DNA of 22,810 nt, taken from NCBI GenBank assembly GCA_945827765.1, contig CALZPS010000002.1, forward strand, positions 1 to 22,810. Reading direction: 5' to 3'. The position numbers and the translations under genes were made by a program. Positions within the stretch are counted from its first letter, which is position 1, and every line of letters starts with the position of its first letter. Positions 1 to 6,409 of this stretch are shown piece after piece. The stretch comes from an uncultured Lachnospiraceae bacterium (lineage in GTDB: Bacteria; Bacillota; Clostridia; Lachnospirales; Lachnospiraceae). Below the pieces are notes generated by a model. It was not told where the DNA came from. It saw only the letters and a program-made list of their open reading frames with translations, and did not search any database.

Positions 1-32
1 CTCGTGGGCTCGGAGATGTGTATAAGAGACAG
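1..32. other. Nextera read-2 adapter remnant (non-genomic)
   Basis: Positions 14-32 are the 19-bp Tn5 mosaic end used in Nextera libraries (AGATGTGTATAAGAGACAG), and 1-13 match the read-2 tail that precedes it (CTCGTGGGCTCGG). The whole 32 bases therefore equal the read-2 transposase adapter minus its first two bases. Genomic sequence starts at 33, in the middle of a ridA reading frame. This is an untrimmed library artefact and not a natural transposon end. Confidence 0.97.
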
Positions 33-169
33 TCGATGCCCTCCGGTATTTCGCCGGTCTGCGGATTTACCGGAATCTGACCGGACAAAAATACCATATC
101 ATTGTGCACAAATCCCTGTGAGTAAGGCCCGATTGCTGCCGGAGCCTGTGTTGTCTTTATTTCCTGCAT
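33..169 (-). CDS. ridA: RidA family enamine/imine deaminase, 5' part only
   Basis: Reading minus from the ATG at 169-167 gives 45 codons beginning MQEIKTTQAPAAIGPYSQG and continuing through a VFLSGQIPVNPQTGE segment. These are the N-terminal strand and the SGQIP(V/L)xPxTGE motif of the RidA/YjgF/UK114 family. The family forms cytosolic trimers that hydrolyse reactive enamine/imine intermediates such as 2-aminoacrylate, released by PLP enzymes. A good ribosome binding site (AAAGGAGG, about 180-173 on minus) fixes the start. Family members are about 125 residues, so roughly 80 C-terminal residues, including the catalytic arginine region, lie beyond the window. The frame is cut by the adapter at 32/33 and not by a mutation. 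Family assignment is firm; which Rid subgroup it belongs to cannot be told from this part. Confidence 0.9.
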
Positions 170-196
170 GAAAAATTCCTCCTTTGATTTCCGTGG

Positions 197-213
197 ACAA
201 TATGAAATATTGT
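197..213. promoter_or_regulatory. 17-bp perfect palindrome in the ridA leader
   Basis: ACAATAT-GAA-ATATTGT is a perfect 7+3+7 inverted repeat 28 bp upstream of the ridA start codon. It could be an operator, since the size and A/T-rich symmetric halves suit a dimeric repressor, or a short leader hairpin. No clear -35/-10 pair for ridA was resolved around it. The sequence is directly seen; the function is inferred. Confidence 0.4.
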
Positions 214-293
214 TCCAACAGCGTTGTTTCCTATCATTTCACATTTTGATAAGAAAGTCAAGAGATGATGCCCCTCCACTTCCTTGTGTCAGA

Positions 294-326
294 CCGGGTT
301 TTGAGGCGGGAATATAGAAAACCCGG
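294..326. repeat. 9-bp inverted repeat between ridA and tex
   Basis: CCGGGTTTT (294-302) and AAAACCCGG (318-326) are exact reverse complements separated by 15 bases. There is no T-tract after either arm long enough to call an intrinsic terminator. It lies in the divergent ridA/tex spacer just upstream of the candidate tex promoter. Apart from this and the palindrome at 197-213, I see nothing else in the 170-439 spacer except a duplicated TATGATAA (340-347 and 353-360). Confidence 0.4.
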
Positions 327-328
327 AC

Positions 329-358
329 TTGCCAAATCGTATGATAATGCGGTATGAT
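329..358 (+). promoter_or_regulatory. Candidate sigmaA promoter for tex
   Basis: TTGCCA (329-334) and TATGAT (353-358) are separated by 18 bases, a plausible -35/-10 pair about 75 bp upstream of the tex start. The match is moderate. A second TATGAT (340-345) is too close to this -35 to be its partner. Confidence 0.35.
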
Positions 359-439
359 AAATGACAGTGACAAAATAAGTATGACTGTGGGAAATGTAGT
401 ATCCATGGCATCGGAATTGTAAGGAGAGTTTTTTCAAAG

Positions 440-2587
440 ATGGATGTAAATCAAAAACTGACAGAAGAACTTGCCGTAGCGCGCTGGCAGATTGACGCTG
501 CCGTGAAACTGATAGACGAGGGGAATACGATCCCTTTTATTTCCAGATACCGGAAAGAGGCGACAGGCTCTTTAAATGACGAACAGCTTAGAAAGCTGCA
601 TGAGCGTCTTTTATATCTGCGCAATCTGGAAGAGAAAAAAGAGCAGGTGCTGTCGAGTATCGAGGAACAGGGCAAACTGACCGAAGAATTGAAAGCGCAG
701 ATTCTGGCGGCGGAGACCTTGGTAGTTGTGGAGGATTTGTACCGTCCTTACCGCCCAAAACGCCGGACACGCGCGACGGTTGCCAAAGAGAAGGGGCTGG
801 AGCCTCTGGCAGCGGTGATTACCTTGCAGCAGATTCAAAGACCACTGGAAGAAGAGGCAGAGCAATATATTTCCGAGGAAAAAGAAGTACATACGGCGCA
901 GGAGGCGATTGCCGGGGCGATGGATATCATTGCCGAGTCTATCTCGGATGAGGCGGATTACCGCAGTTATATCCGAAGAATCACGATGCAGAAGGGCAAA
1001 GTGGTTTCAGTGGCAAAGGACGAGACGGCGGAGTCCGTCTACGAGATGTACTATGAGTTTGAAGAGCCGGTCATGAAACTTGCCGGACACCGGATATTGG
1101 CGCTCAACAGGGGAGAGAAGGAGAAGTTTTTGAATGTGAAGGTGGAGGCCCCGGAAGAGGATATCCTGCGGTATCTGGAAAAACAAGTCATCCACAAAGA
1201 AAATCCATATACGACACCGGTTTTGAAGGAAACTGTGGAGGACAGTTATCATCGTCTGATCCAGCCGGCGATTGAGCGTGAAATCCGCAATGAACTGACT
1301 GAAAAGGCGGAGGACGGAGCCATCGAAGTGTTTGGCAAGAACCTTCATCAGCTTTTGATGCAGCCGCCGATTGCCGGGCGCGTAGTATTGGGATGGGATC
1401 CGGCGTTCCGTACCGGCTGTAAGCTGGCGGTGGTGGACGCCACCGGAAAGGTGCTGGGAACGACAGTCATATATCCGACGGCGCCGACCTCCGAGGCAAA
1501 GATCAAAGCGTCTAAGGAGTTGTTGAAAAAGATTATACCGAAGTACAATATTTCTCTGATTTCTCTGGGGAACGGAACCGCATCACGGGAATCCGAGCAG
1601 TTTATCGTGGAACTTTTGAAAGAGATTCCGCAGAAAGTACAGTATGTCATCGTCAATGAGGCGGGAGCGTCGGTGTACTCTGCCAGCAAGCTGGCAACGG
1701 AGGAGTTTCCGAAGTTTGACGTGGGGCAGAGAAGCGCCGCGTCGATTGCCAGACGGCTGCAGGATCCGCTGGCGGAGCTGGTGAAGATCGATCCGAAATC
1801 CATCGGAGTCGGACAGTATCAGCACGACATGAACCAGAAGAAACTCGGCGAATCGCTGAGCGGCGTGGTGGAGGATTGTGTAAATAAAGTCGGTGTGGAT
1901 CTAAACACCGCGTCTGCCCCGCTTTTAGCTTATATTTCCGGTATCAGTTCGACGATCGCCAAAAATATCGTGACATACCGGGAGCAAAACGGAAAGTTCA
2001 CAGACCGCAGAGGTCTTTTGAAAGTACCAAAACTGGGGCCGAAGGCGTTTGAGCAGTGTGCAGGCTTTATGCGCATTCAGGGCGGGGATAATCCGCTTGA
2101 TGCGACAGGCGTGCATCCGGAGTCGTACGAGGCGGCGGAAAGGCTTTTGAAAAAGCAGGGATTTACACCGGCGGATATCAGCGGCGGCAAGCTGGTCGGA
2201 TTATCTTTGACCATCAAGGATTATCAGAAACTGGCGGAAGAACTGGGGATAGGAGAGATTACTCTGCGCGATATTGTGAAAGAGCTGGAAAAACCTGCGC
2301 GTGACCCTCGCGAGGAAATGCCGAAACCGATCCTGCGCACGGACGTGCTGGAGATGAAAGATTTGAAAGAAGGCATGGTGCTCAAAGGCACGGTGCGCAA
2401 TGTCATTGATTTCGGTGCGTTTGTGGACATCGGAGTACATCAGGACGGACTGGTGCACATTTCCCAGATGACCGACCGCTATATCAAGCATCCGCTGGAG
2501 GCGGTAAGCGTGGGGGATATCGTGGATGTCAAAGTGATGAGCGTGGATTTGAAGAAAAAGAGGATCCAGCTGACGATGAAAGTTTGA
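440..2587 (+). CDS. tex: Tex family S1 RNA-binding transcription accessory protein
   Basis: This 715-residue cytosolic nucleic-acid-binding protein has the full Tex architecture. The N-terminal helical domain (about 1-190) opens with a segment ending in the conserved IPFISRYRKEATG. A YqgF/RNase H-like fold begins near residue 314 with GWDPAFRTGCKLAVVD. Helix-hairpin-helix motifs follow in about 480-560 (VGVDLNTASAPLLAYISGIS, then GPKAFEQCAGFMRI). A C-terminal S1 domain (about 645-715) contains KGTVRNVIDFGAFVDIGVHQ and DGLVHISQM. Tex proteins associate with RNA and the transcription machinery and affect expression of some virulence or toxin genes; the exact role here is unknown. AAGGAG at 421-426 lies 13 bases before the ATG, rather far, but the N-terminus matches the family at this start. 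The length is normal and no frame damage is seen. The gene appears monocistronic, because degraded gene fragments start straight after its stop. Confidence 0.96.
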   Translation: MDVNQKLTEELAVARWQIDAAVKLIDEGNTIPFISRYRKEATGSLNDEQLRKLHERLLYLRNLEEKKEQVLSSIEEQGKLTEELKAQILAAETLVVVEDLYRPYRPKRRTRATVAKEKGLEPLAAVITLQQIQRPLEEEAEQYISEEKEVHTAQEAIAGAMDIIAESISDEADYRSYIRRITMQKGKVVSVAKDETAESVYEMYYEFEEPVMKLAGHRILALNRGEKEKFLNVKVEAPEEDILRYLEKQVIHKENPYTTPVLKETVEDSYHRLIQPAIEREIRNELTEKAEDGAIEVFGKNLHQLLMQPPIAGRVVLGWDPAFRTGCKLAVVDATGKVLGTTVIYPTAPTSEAKIKASKELLKKIIPKYNISLISLGNGTASRESEQFIVELLKEIPQKVQYVIVNEAGASVYSASKLATEEFPKFDVGQRSAASIARRLQDPLAELVKIDPKSIGVGQYQHDMNQKKLGESLSGVVEDCVNKVGVDLNTASAPLLAYISGISSTIAKNIVTYREQNGKFTDRRGLLKVPKLGPKAFEQCAGFMRIQGGDNPLDATGVHPESYEAAERLLKKQGFTPADISGGKLVGLSLTIKDYQKLAEELGIGEITLRDIVKELEKPARDPREEMPKPILRTDVLEMKDLKEGMVLKGTVRNVIDFGAFVDIGVHQDGLVHISQMTDRYIKHPLEAVSVGDIVDVKVMSVDLKKKRIQLTMKV

Positions 2588-2589
2588 AA

Positions 2590-2691
2590 GCTACGATCGC
2601 CCTGATGTCGTCGTACAATTCGATCGGGACGACTTACAGCGGCGGCTCGTACGCACTGCTGACGGATGTATGCAGAAATGAATGGGGATTT
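2590..2691 (+). pseudogene. Fragment of a GH3 beta-glucosidase (about 34 codons)
   Basis: Three bases after the tex stop, another frame reads ATIALMSSYNSIGTTYSGG followed by SYALLTDVCRNEWGF. This closely resembles the GH3 beta-glucosidase segment (A)xMSSYNxIGxxxxGGxxxLLTxxLRxEWGF that precedes the G(M/F)VxTD nucleophile motif. Similarity stops at the phenylalanine codon (2689-2691). The expected continuation to the catalytic aspartate is missing, and the frame instead runs through unrelated residues to a stop. No start codon or ribosome binding site belongs to it. I read it as an orphaned piece of a roughly 700-900 residue enzyme left by a deletion or rearrangement. Identification is by eye from motif memory. 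Confidence 0.72.
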
Positions 2692-3208
2692 TGTGCTGAA
2701 ACCTGTGAAATATGCGCAGCTTGCCGTTAAGCTGAAAAAGGCGATGATTCTTCCGGCGGAACTTATGACGGCGGCGTTGCTTTATATGATGAAACTGCAG
2801 CGTCGGCAGCATTTTATCCTTCGGGCAGTCGGGATTATTTTGAATTTTATGGCGGACGGCGCGTGTCTGGATTTTATGGATGCGGTGGATATTTATACGA
2901 TTTTCGGAAACGCGCTGGATAATGCCATAGAGAGCGTCAGCAAGCTGGAAGATCCGGAACAGCGAATGATATCAGTCATGGTATTTTCGCGGGCAGATCT
3001 GATATTTCTGCAGGTGGAGAATTTCTGCGCGTCGCAGCCGGTATACAATGGAGAACTGCCTGCCACCAGCAAAGAGGAGGAGGCAGGCTATCATGGATTT
3101 GGGCTGAAAAGTATACGATATACTGCGGAAAAATACGGCGGCTTTCTTATGATTCAGAATGAGGATAATATCTTTTTGTTTCGGGTGACGATACCGATTT
3201 ATCAATAG
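2666..3208 (+). pseudogene. Fused remnants of a LytTR-type response regulator and an AgrC-like GHKL histidine kinase
   Basis: The 180-codon frame is open but is not a normal protein. Residues about 7-27 (GDFVLKPVKYAQLAVKLKKAM) resemble the last strand and helix of a receiver domain, with the conserved Lys-Pro pair, as in AgrA/LytTR regulators. Residues about 28-55 match nothing I know. From about residue 57 (GIILNFMADG) the sequence is the C-terminal GHKL ATPase domain of an AgrC-type kinase: CLDFMDAVDIYTIFGNALDN holds the N-box, and YHGFGLKSIRYTAEKYGG is the glycine-rich lid region. The kinase's membrane sensor and dimerisation parts are missing, as are the receiver's phospho-acceptor half and the LytTR DNA-binding domain. 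Because response-regulator and kinase genes are usually adjacent, one internal deletion in such a pair would give this fusion. An expressed free ATPase domain is possible but unlikely. Confidence 0.75.
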
Positions 3209-3215
3209 AGCGCGC

Positions 3216-4106
3216 TCATTCTAATATGTTCTCTACATCCTCGACAGAAAGGCTGCACTGTGTGGCAATTTGTTCATGCGATAACCCTTCGCGCTCAAGG
3301 TGAAATATTTTTTTGGCGAGAGCTATCCCATTTGCTTGCCCTTTCTCCCATCCTTCCTCCCGAGCGCAACTTATATCCATATAATACATTTCCCGTGCCT
3401 CACATTGAATCTGGATTTTTTCGTCTTCGGAAAGTTCACGCAAATGACTGGCGGTTTCTTGTATGATTTCAGAATTTTCTGCCAACATCTCAATCTCCTC
3501 CCATGTCGTGGCTAAAAATAATTTAGCCCAGTAATATAGTTCTGAAGATTTCTCTTCCTCAGAAAGGGTTTCCAGTTGAGATAATTGTAACACTCGCAGA
3601 GAAAAATTACTACTGAAAATATGTTGGTTTTTGGTGTTTGTCAACAGATATTCACTGTAAAATTCATGCATATCCGGAAATAATGGTTTCGTTAAAATAC
3701 CGATATGCATGGAAGGCTTAATGTGACGGTAATTCTCTCCATGATGAATATTGCAAAATAATCTGGACAGATAAAAAATTGCGCGGTTAGACCAGTTTTC
3801 CAGATTGCCAACCTGCATTTCGAGATTGATCAATTGATGGTCGTTTAGTAAAACACGCACATCCATGACACAGGTTTTATCGTCGATGCTTTCCCCCAGT
3901 ACAATTGGATTAGTAATTTCGCAGGAAATAATCTGAGAAACTTCGATATCCAGCAATGCTGCGAGCAGATGTTTTAGGACGTTATTACTCCGTTGTAAAA
4001 TGGCGCGGAACATATAGTCGTTCGTAAGTCCATATGTAAGTGGACCTCTGGGAAATTCTGAAGGTGATACTTTATGGGGACATATCGTTCGTTTTTTTGC
4101 TTGCAT
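3216..4106 (-). CDS. Rpn family PD-(D/E)XK nuclease / putative transposase-like protein
   Basis: The 296-residue product opens its domain with LTYGLTNDYMFRAILQR, the typical start of the Rpn/PDDEXK_2 family (YhgA-like, often annotated 'transposase'). The nuclease core is visible as VMDVRVLLNDHQLINLEMQV (about 90-109). It supplies the metal-binding aspartate, and ExQ replaces the classical ExK, as is usual in this family. RAIFYLSRLF is the helix that normally follows. The C-terminus ends in a short helix-turn-helix-like repeat (GLSHEQIATQCSLSVEDVENI). Rpn proteins in E. coli are DNA endonucleases that raise recA-independent recombination, and newer work links some to phage defence. Which applies here is unknown. 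AAAGGA lies upstream of the ATG. It converges on the kinase remnant, with stop codons 7 bp apart around the palindrome GAGCGCGCTC (3208-3217). Length and motifs are intact. Confidence 0.87.
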   Translation of the reverse strand: MQAKKRTICPHKVSPSEFPRGPLTYGLTNDYMFRAILQRSNNVLKHLLAALLDIEVSQIISCEITNPIVLGESIDDKTCVMDVRVLLNDHQLINLEMQVGNLENWSNRAIFYLSRLFCNIHHGENYRHIKPSMHIGILTKPLFPDMHEFYSEYLLTNTKNQHIFSSNFSLRVLQLSQLETLSEEEKSSELYYWAKLFLATTWEEIEMLAENSEIIQETASHLRELSEDEKIQIQCEAREMYYMDISCAREEGWEKGQANGIALAKKIFHLEREGLSHEQIATQCSLSVEDVENILE

Positions 4107-4161
4107 AGATAATCCTTTCTGAATAATAATGATATAGGTAAAATTTTATAACTCTGTAAAT

Positions 4162-4190
4162 AGCATAGCATTTCAGAAAGACATACGCAA
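4162..4190 (-). promoter_or_regulatory. Candidate sigmaA promoter for the Rpn-family gene
   Basis: On minus, TTGCGT (4190-4185) and TATGCT (4167-4162) are 17 bases apart, about 60 bp upstream of the start codon. The -35 box lies directly downstream of the repeat cluster at 4200-4239, so that cluster sits where an activator or repressor would bind. Confidence 0.45.
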
Positions 4191-4199
4191 TGTGTATAT

Positions 4200-4239
4200 T
4201 GTTGATAACTGAATTTTTTTGTTGATAACTTGTGAATAA
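4200..4239 (-). promoter_or_regulatory. Cluster of DnaA-box-like 9-mers (direct repeats)
   Basis: On minus the stretch contains TTATTCACA (4239-4231), which fits the DnaA box TTATNCACA, and two copies of TTATCAACA (4228-4220 and 4208-4200), each one base away from TTATCCACA. The last two are part of an 11-bp direct repeat (TGTTGATAACT on plus) spaced exactly 20 bp apart, close to two helical turns. The cluster lies just upstream of the Rpn promoter. It could bind DnaA or a dedicated regulator, or be chance in A/T-rich DNA. Confidence 0.35.
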
Positions 4240-4246
4240 ATTCTCA

Positions 4247-4309
4247 TCACTCCCGCTGCTTTTGCGCTTTTTGCAAAACCATTTCCCGATATTCCTTGGG
4301 TGACACTCC
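4247..4309 (-). pseudogene. Stranded C-terminal tail of the araC gene after an amber codon
   Basis: Read past the TAG at 4312-4310, the same frame continues GVSPKEYREMVLQKAQKQRE for 20 codons to a TGA at 4249-4247. The stretch GxSPxEYR is the invariant end of the AraC/XylS DNA-binding domain, normally preceded by (K)KxxG, often with tyrosine or threonine before the glycine. The residue lost is therefore probably tyrosine 275 (TAT or TAC to TAG, one substitution). The tail remains perfectly in frame and conserved, so the mutation is recent, is a sequencing or consensus error, or is read through. Confidence 0.8.
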
Positions 4310-5134
4310 CTACGCCTTTTTACACGCCCGGAAAAACCTGGAATAGGCTTTAACTCCACACATTAAATAGGCGTCGCCGATGCTGGTCTGACCAAGGATT
4401 GCGTCACGGCACATGTTGAGCCGTTTTTTTGTGATAAACTGATGGATAGACATGCCGAGATTTTCTTTAAATACATGGGCGACATGATATTTGTTGACAT
4501 AAAAAACCCTTGCGAGCTGTTCCAGTGACAGTTCTTCGTCGAGATGATCTTCAATATAAGTCATAATCTTCTGATACAGGCTCTGCTCCTCGTGGGGCGT
4601 ATTCGGATGCTCCATCTCATAGATCGTGCGGTTTAAATGGAGGATCAGGTCGTTGACACATAGGGAGATCTTCGCACTTTTTCCAAACCGGTTGGAATGT
4701 TGCTCCTCAATCAATTGAAACGCCTTGGATTGCAGGGTGTTCAGAGCCAGCGCGTCATAGTGGTAAATGTAACGCTTGGTGACGTCTACCCGCTGCATCA
4801 GGTATACATAATCGGGCGAAAGGTTCAGCAGTAAATTACAATATTCTTGTGAAATCCAGAACACAAAACGCCGGTAAGGCGTATTTTCACTGCGCAGGAT
4901 GAGATGGTGAGCAACGCCCGGAGGAATTAAGATGACGTCGCCGGGCGTCAGTTCGTACAAATTTCCTTCTATATACATAGAAATATCCCCTTCGAGGAAA
5001 AAATAAAATTCATAATAATCGTGTGTGTGCCCCTTTACGCCGGAAAAATGACTGTCGCTGTAATAATAGATTTCAAAATGTTTTTCCAGCATATACTGAC
5101 GGGTGCTGAAAGCGGTCTGCAGATTTTTTTTCAT
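4310..5134 (-). CDS. AraC family transcriptional regulator, truncated by an in-frame TAG
   Basis: The 274-residue reading frame has an N-terminal cupin-like sensor domain (about 30-110). HTHDYYEFYFFLEGDISMYI and LTPGDVILIPPGVAHH are the usual ligand-pocket strands. The C-terminal AraC DNA-binding domain runs from about 180: EELSLEQLARVFYVNKYHVA forms the first helix-turn-helix and GDAYLMCGVKAYSRFFRACK the second. The protein should end some 20 residues later, so the final helix of the DNA-binding domain is missing. GGAGG (5149-5145) fixes the start. The gene is divergent from uxuA, so it is the natural candidate regulator of the glucuronate operon, in place of the GntR-type UxuR/KdgR regulators found elsewhere. 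If the stop is real, its DNA binding is probably impaired. The family is certain; functional status is open. Confidence 0.88.
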   Translation of the reverse strand: MKKNLQTAFSTRQYMLEKHFEIYYYSDSHFSGVKGHTHDYYEFYFFLEGDISMYIEGNLYELTPGDVILIPPGVAHHLILRSENTPYRRFVFWISQEYCNLLLNLSPDYVYLMQRVDVTKRYIYHYDALALNTLQSKAFQLIEEQHSNRFGKSAKISLCVNDLILHLNRTIYEMEHPNTPHEEQSLYQKIMTYIEDHLDEELSLEQLARVFYVNKYHVAHVFKENLGMSIHQFITKKRLNMCRDAILGQTSIGDAYLMCGVKAYSRFFRACKKA

Positions 5135-5161
5135 GGTGGACGATCCTCCGTGTTATTTGTA

Positions 5162-5176
5162 TGTGCAAAATGCACA
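5162..5176. promoter_or_regulatory. 15-bp perfect palindrome in the araC leader
   Basis: TGTGCA-AAA-TGCACA is a perfect 6+3+6 inverted repeat downstream of the proposed araC start of transcription and 28 bp upstream of its start codon. Its core half-site TGCA recurs in the palindrome at 5232-5244. Together they could be binding sites of one regulator acting on the divergent pair. Confidence 0.35.
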
Positions 5177-5209
5177 ATAAAATGAAAAAAATAATCGAAT
5201 TATGATTTT

Positions 5210-5238
5210 ATTTTAACATGAAACCGCAAGTTTTGCAA
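5210..5238 (-). promoter_or_regulatory. Candidate sigmaA promoter of the araC gene divergent from uxuA
   Basis: On minus, TTGCAA (5238-5233) and TAAAAT (5215-5210) are 17 bases apart, about 75 bp upstream of the araC start. The -35 box lies inside the palindrome at 5232-5244, so a protein bound there would block this promoter. Confidence 0.45.
5218..5233. promoter_or_regulatory. Possible CcpA (cre) site upstream of uxuA
   Basis: ATGAAACCGCAAGTTT fits the catabolite-repression consensus WTGNAANCGNWNNCWW except for T in place of the conserved C near the 3' end. It overlaps the araC promoter spacer and lies about 27 bp upstream of the uxuA -35 box. Repression by CcpA of a sugar-acid operon would be unsurprising in Bacillota, but one mismatched site is weak evidence. 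Confidence 0.25.
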
Positions 5239-5244
5239 TGCAAA
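5232..5244. promoter_or_regulatory. 13-bp palindrome between the araC and uxuA promoters
   Basis: TTTGCA-A-TGCAAA is a perfect 6+1+6 inverted repeat. It covers the araC -35 box and ends 15 bp before the uxuA -35 box, a typical place for a site that controls both divergent genes. Confidence 0.35.
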
Positions 5245-5259
5245 CAACAACCTTGCCAA

Positions 5260-5288
5260 TTGGAATATTTTTGTAAAGAACGTATAAT
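5260..5288 (+). promoter_or_regulatory. SigmaA promoter of the uxuA operon
   Basis: TTGGAA (5260-5265) and a consensus TATAAT (5283-5288) are separated by the optimal 17 bases. Transcription would begin near 5295, giving a leader of about 40 bases with GAGGAA (5323-5328) as ribosome binding site. This is among the best promoter matches in the window. Confidence 0.7.
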
Positions 5289-5335
5289 AAAATCAACATA
5301 AGGAAGTAATAAAATAGAAAGCGAGGAACAAAACT

Positions 5336-6409
5336 ATGGAAATGACATTAAGATGGTATGGCTCCAAATTTGACACCGTAACTCTTAAACAGATTAGACA
5401 GATTCCGGGAGTGACAGGAGTTATCACGACACTGTATGATACTCAGCCGGGAGAGGTGTGGAGCAGAGAACGCATCCGTGCCATGATTGATGAGGTTGAG
5501 GCAGCGGGACTGCATATCGCAGGTATTGAAAGTGTAAATATTCATGATGCGATTAAAACCGGCGCACCGGAGAGAGACCAGTATATCGCAAACTATATCG
5601 AAACCCTGGAAAATCTGGCACAGGAAGGTCTGCATCTGGTATGTTACAACTTCATGCCGGTATTTGACTGGACACGTACCGAGTTGGCGCGTGTGAGACC
5701 GGATGGCTCTACCGTACTTGCTTATACGCAGGAGGCAGTGGATAACCTTGACCCGACCAAGATGTTTGAGTCCATCTCAGGCGATATGAACGGCACTGTG
5801 ATGCCTGGATGGGAGCCGGAGCGTATGGCAAAAGTAAAAGAGCTTTTTGAAATGTACAAAGACATCGATGATGAAAAATTGTTTGAAAACCTGAAATACT
5901 TCCTCGAAAAAATCATGCCGACCTGCGACAAATATGACATTAACATGGCGATTCATCCGGATGACCCGGCATGGAGCGTGTTCGGACTTCCGCGTATCAT
6001 CATCAACAAAGAGAACATTCTGCGTATGATGAAGATGGTGGACAATCCGCACAACGGTGTGACATTCTGCTCCGGTTCTTACGGAACCAATCTGCAGAAT
6101 GATTTGCCGGATATGATTCGCTCACTGAAGGGCAGAATCCATTTTGCGCATGTACGCAACCTGAAATTCATTACTCCGACAAACTTTGAAGAGGCTGCTC
6201 ACCTGTCCTCCGACGGAACCTTTGATATGTATGAGATTATGAAGGCACTTTATGAAATCGGTTTTGACGGCCCGATCAGACCGGACCACGGACGTATGAT
6301 CTGGGATGAAGTGGCTATGCCGGGATACGGTTTGTATGACAGAGCACTGGGCGCGACATACCTCAACGGACTTTGGGAGGCAATTGAGAAAGGAGCACAG
6401 AGATCATGA
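5336..6409 (+). CDS. uxuA: Mannonate dehydratase
   Basis: UxuA dehydrates D-mannonate to 2-keto-3-deoxy-D-gluconate (KDG) in the cytosol, the committed step of glucuronate breakdown. The 357-residue protein starts MEMTLRWYGSKFDTVTLKQI and is UxuA-like throughout. The TIM-barrel metal site is visible: H207 in MAIHPDDPAW, C245 in TFCSGSYGTN, H272 in HFAHVRNLK and D317 in RPDHGRMIWDE. These are the His/Cys/His/Asp set that binds Mn(II) in the family. Length agrees with Gram-positive homologues, which are shorter than the 394-residue E. coli enzyme. It is the first gene of the operon, and its stop overlaps the start of the next gene by 4 bp, indicating translational coupling with the enzyme that makes its substrate. 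Confidence 0.97.
   Translation: MEMTLRWYGSKFDTVTLKQIRQIPGVTGVITTLYDTQPGEVWSRERIRAMIDEVEAAGLHIAGIESVNIHDAIKTGAPERDQYIANYIETLENLAQEGLHLVCYNFMPVFDWTRTELARVRPDGSTVLAYTQEAVDNLDPTKMFESISGDMNGTVMPGWEPERMAKVKELFEMYKDIDDEKLFENLKYFLEKIMPTCDKYDINMAIHPDDPAWSVFGLPRIIINKENILRMMKMVDNPHNGVTFCSGSYGTNLQNDLPDMIRSLKGRIHFAHVRNLKFITPTNFEEAAHLSSDGTFDMYEIMKALYEIGFDGPIRPDHGRMIWDEVAMPGYGLYDRALGATYLNGLWEAIEKGAQRS

Noticed and set aside
1..32. A natural Tn5-type transposon end.
   Set aside because: The outer bases match the synthetic read-2 adapter tail exactly and the match lies at the contig edge.
3208..3217. GAGCGCGCTC as a terminator between the kinase remnant and the Rpn gene.
   Set aside because: It is a 10-bp palindrome without loop or T-tract, and it overlaps both stop codons. 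It is too short to terminate.
4200..4239. A chromosomal replication origin suggested by DnaA-like boxes.
   Set aside because: There is no dnaA, dnaN or typical unwinding element nearby and only one box fits the consensus fully, so it is reported only as a regulatory candidate.
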